Positions 8,795 through 15,974 are shown, numbered from the stretch's first letter. The stretch: 34,707 bases of DNA from Candidatus Zixiibacteriota bacterium (GCA_020348905.1 CP070756.1:3232342-3267048), one strand, 5' to 3'. The notes: generated by a model from the letters alone, not told the origin. Translations and numbers: made by a program.

Positions 8795-9676
8795 TCATCT
8801 CGCCGGCAAAAGAAAATTGACCAGGCGCTCGTAAAGCTCGCCGTTTACCTGGTCCTCGTCGCCGGCGTTTATGGTGGGATTGTCATTGACCTCAATGACC
8901 AGAAATCCATCACCATGTTGTTTCAGATCCACGCCGTACAGACCTTTGCCAATCGCCCTGGCTGCGTTCAAAGCACATTGAATGAGTCCTGTCGGTGCTT
9001 CATCCAGTGGTATCCCTTTCACAGGACCGTAGACGGTCTTACCATCGGGTGTATAGGTTAGTATTTTCCAGCGCCTCTTCGGAATCACGTACTTACAAAC
9101 ATATAGCGGCTCACCATCGAGCACTCCGACCCGCCAGTCGAACTCTGACTGGATGAACTGCTGTGCCACCACGCGATCGGCTCGACGAAGAAAACGACGG
9201 GCGGCCGAGAGAAATTCCTCAACTGTCGAGGCTCTTTCCACATAAATCGAAAAGCTGCTGTTCGGGGCCTTTATTACCACGGGTTGACCAAGTTCATCAA
9301 ACATCTGCCGAGCCAGGGCAGGACCAATCTGGTGGCGATCGATCATCCTGGTCTGGGGAATCGGCACACTACCTTTAATCAGGTGCTGATACATATTAAC
9401 CTTATCACAGCAGATCCGTATGGAATCGGAATCGTCGATCACCCTGATCCCGTGCATCTCGGCGGTGCGGGCCGCCACATACGCCGAGTTCAACGGGTCA
9501 GTCAGCGCGCGGATGTAGATAGCATCATACTCGGGTATTTTGTACATATCCGGACGAAACAGAAAGTCCACCCGATGATCCAGCTTCCTTGCGACCTGAC
9601 TTAAGCGCATGAGGGCATTCATCTCATCAGCGCTTGAGATGGTATAGCGTTCGACGTATACCCCTAACTGACCCAC
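8795..9676 (-). CDS. RimK-type ATP-grasp amide ligase
   Basis: A 293-residue ATP-grasp enzyme starting at GTG and overlapping the RLAN gene by 13 bp. The early part holds the pre-ATP-grasp fold (IYIRALTDP, then IDDSDSIRICCDKVNMY, equivalent to the RimK IDDPESILRC region). ATP-grasp motifs follow: Lys136 in PVVIKAP, the adenine-binding QQFIQSEFDWRV (172-183), Asp250 in YGVDLK, and Glu262/Asn264 in IEVNDNP for metal binding. It should activate a carboxylate as acyl phosphate and join it to an amine; RimK relatives add glutamate or make short peptides. Elsewhere this domain is usually fused behind RLAN in one polypeptide; here it is a separate frame. The substrate is unknown. Confidence 0.9.
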   Translation of the reverse strand: MGQLGVYVERYTISSADEMNALMRLSQVARKLDHRVDFLFRPDMYKIPEYDAIYIRALTDPLNSAYVAARTAEMHGIRVIDDSDSIRICCDKVNMYQHLIKGSVPIPQTRMIDRHQIGPALARQMFDELGQPVVIKAPNSSFSIYVERASTVEEFLSAARRFLRRADRVVAQQFIQSEFDWRVGVLDGEPLYVCKYVIPKRRWKILTYTPDGKTVYGPVKGIPLDEAPTGLIQCALNAARAIGKGLYGVDLKQHGDGFLVIEVNDNPTINAGDEDQVNGELYERLVNFLLPAR

Positions 9677-10344
9677 GACACGCGCTCCTCCAGGTAATCT
9701 TTCTCGCGAGAACCCAGATCCTCGATGAACAGAGGCGCCACATCGCTCAGGAGAAACTCGTTACTCCCGGTCCGGATTACTCGCACCTTCGCCAGGGGGA
9801 TACCAAACACTTCCCAGATCGTACGCGAGAGTTCCCGAAACCTGGGCTGCAGCGCCCATCCCAGCACCGACCTGAAGTATTCAATCTTTCCACCGACGGG
9901 AATCTCCTGACAGCACACGGCATAGGTGAAATTACGAGTCAGCGACCTAGCGATACTTTTTACCTTCCCGGGTTTAAGAACCACCCGCCCCTTCAGTGTG
10001 AACGGGTTGATCGGATCGACAATTACGGGCGGCTCAAAGTAACCGTTGCTGATGTAACATTCCGGAACAGGCGCGCCCGCCTGTCTGGCCTTTCCAAGAA
10101 ACAGTGGTGGGACGTAGGCATCGAGCATCTCTTTGCAGGTGGGCCGAATAGCCTTCCCGGCGTTCTCGCAGTCCAGTGAGAGGTAGTACCCATCACTCAG
10201 ATAATCATAATTGCCGGCCAGGTTGACCAAAGCGTCCGAACCAGACAAACTGGCCAGAGAGCGCTTGGGATCATTCTTACCCAAATCTTTCTTCGCCTCC
10301 TTTGATCGCACGAATCGGCCCTCCTTAGACGAACCGGAAATCAT
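9664..10344 (-). CDS. RLAN-domain protein (RimK-like ATP-grasp N-terminal domain) as a free-standing gene
   Basis: A 226-residue protein. After a basic, low-complexity N-terminus (1-35), residues 39-75 contain LVNLAGNYDYLSDGYYLSL and a following AGKAIRPTCKEMLD, which match the RLAN domain (NL-x5-Y-x2-S/D-GYY-x-SL, then the IRP motif). The C-terminal part with a VRVIRTGSNEFLLSDVAPL segment matches the end of RLAN just before the ATP-grasp. RLAN is of unknown function and normally covalently linked to RimK-like ligases. Its ATG overlaps the zinc-ribbon stop (ATGA) and its stop overlaps the RimK start, so translation is coupled. It likely forms a complex with the downstream ligase and helps bind substrate; that is inference. 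Confidence 0.78.
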   Translation of the reverse strand: MISGSSKEGRFVRSKEAKKDLGKNDPKRSLASLSGSDALVNLAGNYDYLSDGYYLSLDCENAGKAIRPTCKEMLDAYVPPLFLGKARQAGAPVPECYISNGYFEPPVIVDPINPFTLKGRVVLKPGKVKSIARSLTRNFTYAVCCQEIPVGGKIEYFRSVLGWALQPRFRELSRTIWEVFGIPLAKVRVIRTGSNEFLLSDVAPLFIEDLGSREKDYLEERVSWVS

Positions 10345-10556
10345 CTATCCCAATCACTGCCGGTGGATTCCCGATCATAGTAGTCGCTGGGGTCGTAATC
10401 CTCACCGCGGCGTTTCGACCGGGATCCACCCACTTCGAATTCATGATCGCAGTCGCCGCAGACGTATAGATCTATCCCATCCTCGAACGACTCCTGCAGC
10501 AACACATCGGTGCTGTTACAGCGGGGGCATTTTCTCTTTTTTCTGGACGATTCCAT
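10341..10556 (-). CDS. Small zinc-ribbon protein
   Basis: A 71-residue protein when started at the ATG at 10556, which has an AAAGGG ribosome-binding site at a good distance; a GTG at 10586 would add ten residues but has weaker support. Two CxxC knuckles (Cys10/Cys13 in CPRC, Cys33/Cys36 in CGDC) form a treble-free zinc ribbon, followed by an acidic, Asp/Tyr/Ser-rich tail likely to be disordered. The stop overlaps the RLAN start by 4 bp. It could act as a carrier or scaffold protein for the ligases, in the way that LysW, with its acidic C-terminus, carries substrates for a RimK-like ligase, or as a structural partner. The analogy to LysW is inference: the tail ends in DWDR, not the EDWGE-type end of LysW. 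Confidence 0.75.
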   Translation of the reverse strand: MESSRKKRKCPRCNSTDVLLQESFEDGIDLYVCGDCDHEFEVGGSRSKRRGEDYDPSDYYDRESTGSDWDR

Positions 10557-10675
10557 AAGTCGAACCCTTTTGCTTAACTCAAACACGAGACCTCAATTGT
10601 AAAATCCTGTATTTTTCATCTGGTGCATTGGCGTCGGCAGCGAACACTGAAAACTGCCATCACCCGACAATCGCT

Positions 10676-12055
10676 TCAATGATTTGTCGCCTGCCCTTTT
10701 ATGCCATGGTTTTCCACAAGATTCGTGGAGTTTGACGGCCCTATCGACGTGGGCAATTCCACGCATTTCGGTAGCGGCTTGATGAACTCTTGCCTGAGGC
10801 TGTATGTGTAGGCACCCTGATTGGGTACCAGCAGTATGTCGCCCTCTTTGATGCTTTGGCCAAAATAGCTGTAACCCCAGATATCATGGGGTGTGCATAG
10901 CGATCCCGCTACCAAACACTCGTGCTCTCGAAGGTCCGGGCGCGTCAAATTGATGACAGGGAAGTAATCGGTTTCGAATCGTTCCCAACCAACGGCATTC
11001 GTGCCGCCATCGGTTATGATCAGGTCCGACGACTTGACGTCGTTCACCGTTAGCAGCAAATGCATGGCATCGTTACAGAGCCAGCGACCAGGTTCCAGAC
11101 ATATAGTGCATTTCACATCCTCGGGTAATTGCCTGCTGAGAGCGCCCGAGATATGGTCGGCAAAATGGGCAATCGAACACGCTGACCACTTGTAGTGCTT
11201 GAAAGCCTCATGCTCGACTTCATCGAGCGCCGCCTGGACAATTCCTTGCGGCGTGGCTGCTTTCTGAAGCCATTCCCCCTGCTCGGGCCAGAAACCGCCG
11301 CCGACATCAATAAAGCGAATACTCCGTCGATACTTTTTTTCCAGTTGTCGCAATTCGACACCCAGTCGTGCGATGAAAATCACCTGAGATTCCGGCTTGA
11401 GGTTCCAGCTGATATGAAACTGAAGACCGCACAGATCCACGTGTTTACACCTGCTGGCCGCCTCAAAGAAGTCGGAAAGGCTCGCAAGCGGTATACCGAA
11501 CTTGCGCCATAGCCCCGATTCATCGGTCGCCAGCCGCACTCCGGCACGCACCGAGACTCCGGTCTGACCGGCTATTCTCTCGAGCTTCGTCAACTCGCTG
11601 AAACTGTCAATCAGAACGGTAACGTAATCGGCATTATCTACGGCAAGCTTAAGTTCATCCAACCGCTTGCCGGGGCCGCTAAAGACGATATCTCTGCTGC
11701 CCCAATTCAGGGCTGACTCTAGCTCCAGCCCACTCGATACATCGAGGCCCAGCCCTTCTCGAACCAAGGTCGTTGCGACGGTCGGATGGCTATTGCTCTT
11801 TAAGGCATAGTATACCCGGGTATCTGGAAGCACGGCCGAAAACGCGTCTCGAAACTGTCGGGCCCTGTTTACCAGAGTATCGGTGTCGATGGCGTACAGC
11901 GGCGAACCCTCATCGCGAATTGCTCGAAGAAAATCTTCGCGTCGGTCCAGAAGAGACTGAACAAACCTCCTCAGCTCCTGATCATCAAGCCGCGGGACCC
12001 GTCGACTGAGCAGCTCGGCAGCCTGAAGAACGAAACCAAGCGAACCGTGAGTCAT
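10676..12055 (-). CDS. PLP-dependent decarboxylase, alanine-racemase fold (LysA/ornithine decarboxylase group)
   Basis: A 459-residue enzyme of the fold-type III decarboxylases. Motifs seen: PLP lysine Lys86 in VYYALKSNSHP, His214 in LQFHISWN, the phosphate-binding glycines in DVGGGFW (250-256), EPGR (321-324), the second-subunit Cys387 and Asp391 in SLCTPHDIWG, and GAYTYS (414-419). An N-terminal extension of about 50 helical residues precedes the usual start of the barrel. Group members decarboxylate meso-diaminopimelate, ornithine, arginine or carboxynorspermidine, or a carrier-bound amino acid; the substrate cannot be fixed here. It overlaps the upstream ATP-grasp gene by 71 bp, with its own GGAGAAG site, and lies in an eight-gene operon, which argues for a specialised rather than lysine-biosynthetic role. 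Confidence 0.88.
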   Translation of the reverse strand: MTHGSLGFVLQAAELLSRRVPRLDDQELRRFVQSLLDRREDFLRAIRDEGSPLYAIDTDTLVNRARQFRDAFSAVLPDTRVYYALKSNSHPTVATTLVREGLGLDVSSGLELESALNWGSRDIVFSGPGKRLDELKLAVDNADYVTVLIDSFSELTKLERIAGQTGVSVRAGVRLATDESGLWRKFGIPLASLSDFFEAASRCKHVDLCGLQFHISWNLKPESQVIFIARLGVELRQLEKKYRRSIRFIDVGGGFWPEQGEWLQKAATPQGIVQAALDEVEHEAFKHYKWSACSIAHFADHISGALSRQLPEDVKCTICLEPGRWLCNDAMHLLLTVNDVKSSDLIITDGGTNAVGWERFETDYFPVINLTRPDLREHECLVAGSLCTPHDIWGYSYFGQSIKEGDILLVPNQGAYTYSLRQEFIKPLPKCVELPTSIGPSNSTNLVENHGIKGQATNH

Positions 12056-13340
12056 GATACTTCTCCACGTTGATAATAATCTTCTCTCTTAGATCATCGC
12101 ACTGTCTGATAAGGCATATATCCGGGTGAGGTTCAAATATGACGTGACCCAGCAGCCAGGAATCGTAATCCTCGGGAGGAAGGGTAATCTCGTGCCCCGG
12201 AGCGCGCTTGATAAATATCTCCTTCACGCTCGGATCCTCGGCGAGCTTCTCACAATTCACGCCGGCAAGCACGCCGCCCTGATTGGCAAAAAAGCGCATG
12301 CCAACATGCTCTTTCCAGAGGCTCCGTTCAGGAATGGCGTACTTTCGACATTCGGCGAAGTCCAGAGCCAGTCCGATAGTATCAAGACCGCAGCATTTCC
12401 TTATCAGGGGCGGTAGACAGTCGCCGCCAATTCTGGGGGTCAGTTCCAGCAGCACTATTGATTCGTCGCTAATTATAAAATCCACCATACAGATAGCGCG
12501 GGTAATCCCCAGCGCCTGAGCGGCGCGGCTTAGTGTCACCTGGAGCTCTTCGTTTCTGATGCGCCCGGGTAATCTTGCCGGAACCAGGTAAGCCACGGTT
12601 GTTCCAAATGAGAGTGCGTCACAGCGAAGCTTTTTGGCAACACGAACCAGCGTAACATCGTCATGGTCAATTATGAAATCAGCACTGTACTCGCGGCCAT
12701 CAATGTACTCTTCGGCCAGAACCGGCTGGTCAGGCGGGCACTCACCGGCACCGGCCGGGTTGATGTGATACATCGGCTGTTGCCCCCGCTGGGCCAATCC
12801 CGTCTTTATCATCCGGAAAGCAGTCGTCAGGTCGTAACGATCACGGCATTTGAAGGTTAGTTCGCTGCCTGACCCCATCGGCGGTTTGAGCACGACCGGG
12901 GCGCCAAGTCTTTCGAATAGCGGTAGCGCATGCCACTCGGTGGGGACCAGTTCCACCCTGGGACAACCGACGCCGCTCTCGGCCCATCTTTTCTTCGACA
13001 GAAACTTGTCTCGAGACAGTCGGACCGACTGCAACGAAGGAAAAGACAAACCAAAGTGCGTTGCCAGCCTGGCTGCCAAGCTCAACCATTCACAGTCATA
13101 ACAGGCAATACCACCCAGACTCTGATTCTTCATCTGCAGGTGTTCTTCAAGCGCCTTGACCACTTTCTCGTAGTCGAGCAATCGGCACACAATCTCGCTG
13201 GCTTCGTCCGGCTTGACCTCGGTTGAGCCTTCACGCTGCGAGGTGTCGGTCAGGAAAAGGGCTCTCCCCGGATGTTGTCTGTAGATGTACGCGATATAAT
13301 CCGGGGTGGTCCCTACCACTAATGTACGTCGGTCAGGCAT
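11985..13340 (-). CDS. ATP-grasp carboxylate-amine ligase
   Basis: A 451-residue enzyme when started at the ATG at 13340, preceded by a GGGAG site; a longer frame to 13436 would overlap the neighbour by 104 bp and is not favoured. Residues 5-100 look like a pre-ATP-grasp domain; the ATP-grasp proper has Lys152 in PVVLKPPMGSGS, the hinge LAEEYIDGREYSADF (208-222), Asp287 in MVDFI and Glu299 in LLELTPRIGGD, as in the carbamoyl-phosphate synthase/PurK-like ATP-grasp_4 group. It should form an amide bond between a carboxylate and an amine through an acyl phosphate. An 8-bp overlap with the upstream gene and a 71-bp overlap with the PLP decarboxylase indicate coupling. It is the second, unrelated ATP-grasp in this operon. 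Confidence 0.87.
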   Translation of the reverse strand: MPDRRTLVVGTTPDYIAYIYRQHPGRALFLTDTSQREGSTEVKPDEASEIVCRLLDYEKVVKALEEHLQMKNQSLGGIACYDCEWLSLAARLATHFGLSFPSLQSVRLSRDKFLSKKRWAESGVGCPRVELVPTEWHALPLFERLGAPVVLKPPMGSGSELTFKCRDRYDLTTAFRMIKTGLAQRGQQPMYHINPAGAGECPPDQPVLAEEYIDGREYSADFIIDHDDVTLVRVAKKLRCDALSFGTTVAYLVPARLPGRIRNEELQVTLSRAAQALGITRAICMVDFIISDESIVLLELTPRIGGDCLPPLIRKCCGLDTIGLALDFAECRKYAIPERSLWKEHVGMRFFANQGGVLAGVNCEKLAEDPSVKEIFIKRAPGHEITLPPEDYDSWLLGHVIFEPHPDICLIRQCDDLREKIIINVEKYHDSRFAWFRSSGCRAAQSTGPAA

Positions 13341-14331
13341 TTGGAACTCCCGGTACCGCTGACCAGACCGCCGACTTCGAAGTAGACCGAGCAGCACTGA
13401 TTCTTTCCGCAGGCATTGCCTTGGCCGGTCCCTCAATCAGATAAAGTGGGGCCGGGGTGAGATGGAACAGTGTCTTCCAATTGAAGTCACCACACAGAAA
13501 ATCCACGCTGTCGAGTTTGTGCTCGCAGGCATAGGTCATATGGTGCACATTAATGAGTTTGGCTATGCCCGGAAACCCGGCACCAGTACCGCCGGCCAGC
13601 ATGGTCAACATTCCGTTATACAGACTGCCCAGATCCACTGCGGCCGGTTCACCGTCAACGACTATCGTCACAATGCGTAACCAGTCACGCTCTCGCAGCA
13701 GATGCATCAGTGAGCGAAAGCTTTCGAGAAAGCGAAGGTCGTGGAAATACGACAGGTTACCGAATCGGCTAATGTTCATCTGACACAGAATCTCGAAGTC
13801 TTCCGGCTGATTGTAACGCCATTCAAGAGCGCGACTATCCCAGCCGGTCAGTTCTTTTCTTAGCCTCTTGGCCGTTTTGTGCGAGAAAGTCTCGAAGTAA
13901 CGGTTCATATCGTACTGGTAGGATTCCGGTACAAACAGATACCCTATTTCGTCTACCCGTTCATGGGTGCCGCCCCAATAATCATCGGCGCGCAGATAAC
14001 GGAGTTGATAAGGTCCATCCAGAGTTGCCAGCATGGTGTTCAGAATCTCTTCGCTGCCGGCGATTATCCTGTTCTGCTCCAGCCAGGTCTTTCCCTCCCA
14101 GGTCTCACCGGGAAAATAATTATACTGCCCGGTTTCCTCGTTCCAGCTAAGGGGCAAGAAACCTTTGACCGCACCGGACTCTTCCGCCACGATAAAGTGT
14201 AGCGGATGATTATAATGACGGTGAAAGCAATCCCGAACTTCCCAGAGATCGGAAACCAGTTCGGTCGGCATCAGCCGCTGCCACAGTTCGCGGCACTCAC
14301 CGATATCGGTGACTGTTCGAACGCGGTACAT
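13333..14331 (-). CDS. FemAB/BioF2-like GNAT acyltransferase
   Basis: A 332-residue protein with two GNAT-like halves. The N-terminal half (1-130) is degenerate. The C-terminal half (about 140-300) matches the Acetyltransf_6 (BioF2-like) pattern: a basic helix SHKTAKRLRKEL, then a strand pair IVVDGEPAAVDLGSL and the FPGIAKLINVHHMTYACEHKL helix ending in DFLCGDFNWKTLF. Relatives include FemAB-type aminoacyl-tRNA-dependent peptide formers and acyl-CoA N-acyltransferases; which donor is used here cannot be told. It begins 2 bp after the stop of the AdoMetDC-like gene and overlaps the ATP-grasp start by 8 bp, so it belongs to the same pathway. The last 30 residues are basic and probably disordered. 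Confidence 0.8.
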   Translation of the reverse strand: MYRVRTVTDIGECRELWQRLMPTELVSDLWEVRDCFHRHYNHPLHFIVAEESGAVKGFLPLSWNEETGQYNYFPGETWEGKTWLEQNRIIAGSEEILNTMLATLDGPYQLRYLRADDYWGGTHERVDEIGYLFVPESYQYDMNRYFETFSHKTAKRLRKELTGWDSRALEWRYNQPEDFEILCQMNISRFGNLSYFHDLRFLESFRSLMHLLRERDWLRIVTIVVDGEPAAVDLGSLYNGMLTMLAGGTGAGFPGIAKLINVHHMTYACEHKLDSVDFLCGDFNWKTLFHLTPAPLYLIEGPAKAMPAERISAARSTSKSAVWSAVPGVPNA

Positions 14332-14333
14332 GA

Positions 14334-14798
14334 CTACTGCCTCAGGTTCACGTGCGTAATGCAGCGCGAACCACCAAAAAATTCCCTGGCGAACCTCTCT
14401 ACCACCGCCGGGTCGTACGGCTTGCAGCTGAAGACATCCAGATAGGTAGTATTGGTGGCGTTGGCAAAGTGAGCCGAAATAAGCGATGTCTCAATAAGCT
14501 GTGTCATCGAGAAACCGGCCACTCGCTCATCCTCGCCAAAATTGACCACCACGCATTCGCCGAATCGTTTCATTTCGATCAATTCGCAAAGCTGGTAGAC
14601 GAAGCGCTTTATCGCCTCCGCGTCACGAATGGTGTCCGGGTTGCAGTCATAGATGTCAAAGCTGCAGGCCAGACCCCAGGCTCCTTCTATGTCGCTGGAG
14701 CTATACTGATTCAGTTCATCATAAGCCGAGAGTCGAGCTACGGCCCCGCTCACGGCGTTAGCCACTTGAAACGCCTGTTTCATTCTCTTTCTCTCCAT
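14334..14798 (-). CDS. S-adenosylmethionine decarboxylase-like pyruvoyl enzyme, probably with altered substrate
   Basis: A 154-residue protein matching prokaryotic class 1b AdoMetDC/SpeH over residues 41-152. The N-terminal ACSFDIYDCNPDTIRD matches the family's L-x-A-D-L-Y/F-x-C-x-P start. The self-processing site is Ser105, within IETSLISAH; cleavage there would turn Ser105 into the pyruvoyl group. His110 and Cys125 (DVFSCKPYD) keep the exact spacing (5 and 15 residues) of the processing His and catalytic Cys in SpeH. The HTWPE motif after the His, typical of true AdoMetDC, is replaced by HFANAT. Some class 1b homologues are known to have become ornithine or arginine decarboxylases, so activity on another amino acid is likely. 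It is the first gene of the operon. Confidence 0.85.
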   Translation of the reverse strand: MERKRMKQAFQVANAVSGAVARLSAYDELNQYSSSDIEGAWGLACSFDIYDCNPDTIRDAEAIKRFVYQLCELIEMKRFGECVVVNFGEDERVAGFSMTQLIETSLISAHFANATNTTYLDVFSCKPYDPAVVERFAREFFGGSRCITHVNLRQ

Positions 14799-14876
14799 TC
14801 AAATTCCAGTCACGATCCCGAATACACCACGGGGCAAATCCCGTTGCGCCGAGGTCGTAATTGACTATTCAGTTTT

Positions 14877-14897
14877 CGGATTAGTTAAAACTATCCG
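14877..14897. repeat. Inverted repeat in operon leader (A)
   Basis: CGGAT-t-AGT, loop TAAA, ACT-ATCCG: an 8-bp stem with one bulged T. It lies 79 bp upstream of the AdoMetDC-like start on the minus strand. Candidate operator or leader hairpin. Confidence 0.4.
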
Positions 14898-14932
14898 CTT
14901 TAAGCCTCGTTAGAGACTTGTGGGATACGTGA

Positions 14933-14951
14933 TTCAGGTTTTAAGCCTGAA
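14933..14951. repeat. Inverted repeat in operon leader (B)
   Basis: TTCAGGTTTTAAGCCTGAA is a 9-1-9 inverted repeat with a single mismatch that would still pair as G-U in RNA. Its inner TTTAAGCCT is shared with a second site at 14899-14907. A size of 19 bp fits a TetR-type operator. Confidence 0.45.
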
Positions 14952-15015
14952 GCCGCCTTCCCGTGCATCCTGTCGGTTTCTCCTTCTCAATCACAGAACA
15001 CTTTTGGCGACTATC

Positions 15016-15033
15016 GAGCATCAATGGATGCTC
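15016..15033. terminator. Hairpin just after the TetR stop
   Basis: GAGCATC-AATG-GATGCTC gives a perfect 7-bp stem and a 4-nt loop, 8 nt downstream of the TetR stop on the minus strand. No U-tract follows, so termination would be partial or factor-dependent; it could also be an attenuator controlling read-through into the operon. Confidence 0.4.
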
Positions 15034-15041
15034 AACTACGG

Positions 15042-15686
15042 CTATGGGAGCGCCTCTTTGGCGAATCGCGCCAGACTGGTAACAAAGGCACCCCTGAGCG
15101 AAATGAATTCCTTATCGATATCCTGATCAGTCGAGGCTATTATCGCAAACGAGTAATAGCCTGCCATAAATCCGGCAATAGCGCTGGCTATACGACGAAG
15201 TCGTGCGTCTTGAATCGGTTCCGATGTGCCGGCTTCGATCAGTTCTTCAATACTCCTGGCGTATTTCAAAAACGGCTTTTTAAGACCATCGTATGATTCT
15301 TCCAGAGTCAAATCAGCTCGACCCTGGTAATACAGCACGAAGTCCTGCCATCGATTTGAAAAGAAACCGATGTGAGCCTGGATTATTCCATCCAGTACCG
15401 CCTCAAGACCCTTCTTGTCAGCGCCTTCTTTATTCATGCGATTTGTCAACTCGGAGAGGACGTCTTCCACCATGAGGTTGATCAACCGCTCCTTGGTCTT
15501 GAAATGATAGTAGAAACTGCCACGAGCAACATCGGCTCGCTCAGCTATCTCATCTACCGAGGCCGAAAGCCCTTTCTCGGTGAAAACAGACCGGGCAGCG
15601 GTCAGGAGCTTGCTTCGAGTTCTCGCATAGCCTCGCTGCTGTCGGGACTGTCTTCCGGGCTCTTCTTTTGGTTTCGCAACATTCAT
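15042..15686 (-). CDS. TetR/AcrR-family regulator upstream of the eight-gene operon
   Basis: A 214-residue protein when started at the ATG at 15686. A longer frame reaches 15761, but a strong promoter occupies 15733-15761, so the shorter start is chosen. The TetR DNA-binding domain spans about residues 22-68, with SVDEIAERADVARGSFYYHFKTKERL as HTH and following helix. The C-terminal domain is all-helical and contains a TetR_C-like helix rich in Ile and Ala (IASAIAGFMAGYYSFAI). The gene is co-oriented with, and 243 bp upstream of, the amine/ligase operon. Its own promoter contains two palindromes. Control of both itself and the operon is likely but inferred. Confidence 0.9.
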   Translation of the reverse strand: MNVAKPKEEPGRQSRQQRGYARTRSKLLTAARSVFTEKGLSASVDEIAERADVARGSFYYHFKTKERLINLMVEDVLSELTNRMNKEGADKKGLEAVLDGIIQAHIGFFSNRWQDFVLYYQGRADLTLEESYDGLKKPFLKYARSIEELIEAGTSEPIQDARLRRIASAIAGFMAGYYSFAIIASTDQDIDKEFISLRGAFVTSLARFAKEALP

Positions 15687-15709
15687 CTTATGTACACGCC
15701 TGCAACAAT

Positions 15710-15761
15710 CTGACACTACTGTCAGTTTCGATATTATCGTCAAATTTGACAAAAACGTCAA
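15710..15761 (-). promoter_or_regulatory. Promoter and palindromic operators of the TetR gene
   Basis: On the minus strand a TTGACG -35 (15756-15761) and GATAAT -10 (15733-15738) are spaced by exactly 17 bp. The spacer contains the perfect 12-bp palindrome GTCAAATTTGAC (15739-15750), and the expected start region contains CTGACA-CTAC-TGTCAG (15710-15725). Repressor binding to either would block transcription, consistent with autoregulation. The promoter location also decides the start codon of the gene. Confidence 0.7.
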
Positions 15762-15974
15762 GAAAAAGTTCCTGATTTTTTCATTTTTTTTGCCTTTGAG
15801 TGACGAAGCCCCTTTTGGAGAGCTTAACCCGGGCCTAAGACATTTATCTACAAGGGTTTATAATGGCCGGAGGGCCTTGAAAAACGGGATTAAGCTTATT
15901 TGGAGCCTTTTAATTGTGACACAAGAGGTTAGGCCATGGAGGGATCTGGTTGAAGTCGACCCGTTTATTGTCGG
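15762..15974. other. Gap between TetR and GNAT genes
   Basis: 213 bp without a convincing gene. A 90-residue plus-strand frame (15790-16062) overlaps the GNAT gene end and has no family features. A T-rich patch (about 15776-15790) lies beyond the promoter and reads as A-rich upstream DNA for the minus-strand TetR gene. Confidence 0.45.

Larger units (their letters stand above)
14799..15041 (-). promoter_or_regulatory. Structured leader between the TetR gene and the eight-gene operon
   Basis: A 243-nt gap with no ORF of note, containing at least three inverted repeats (15016-15033, 14933-14951 and 14877-14897) and two copies of the nonamer TTTAAGCCT (14899-14907 and 14940-14948, 41 bp apart). 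No T-run follows any of them. This is where an operon promoter, an operator for the TetR protein, or an RNA attenuator would be expected. Confidence 0.45.

Noticed and set aside
13341-13436. N-terminal extension of the ATP-grasp gene
   Set aside because: The 32 extra residues lie inside the upstream acyltransferase gene; the ATG at 13340 has a good ribosome-binding site and starts at the expected first strand.
15687-15761. N-terminal extension of the second TetR gene
   Set aside because: This segment holds the likely -35, -10 and operators, so it cannot all be translated.
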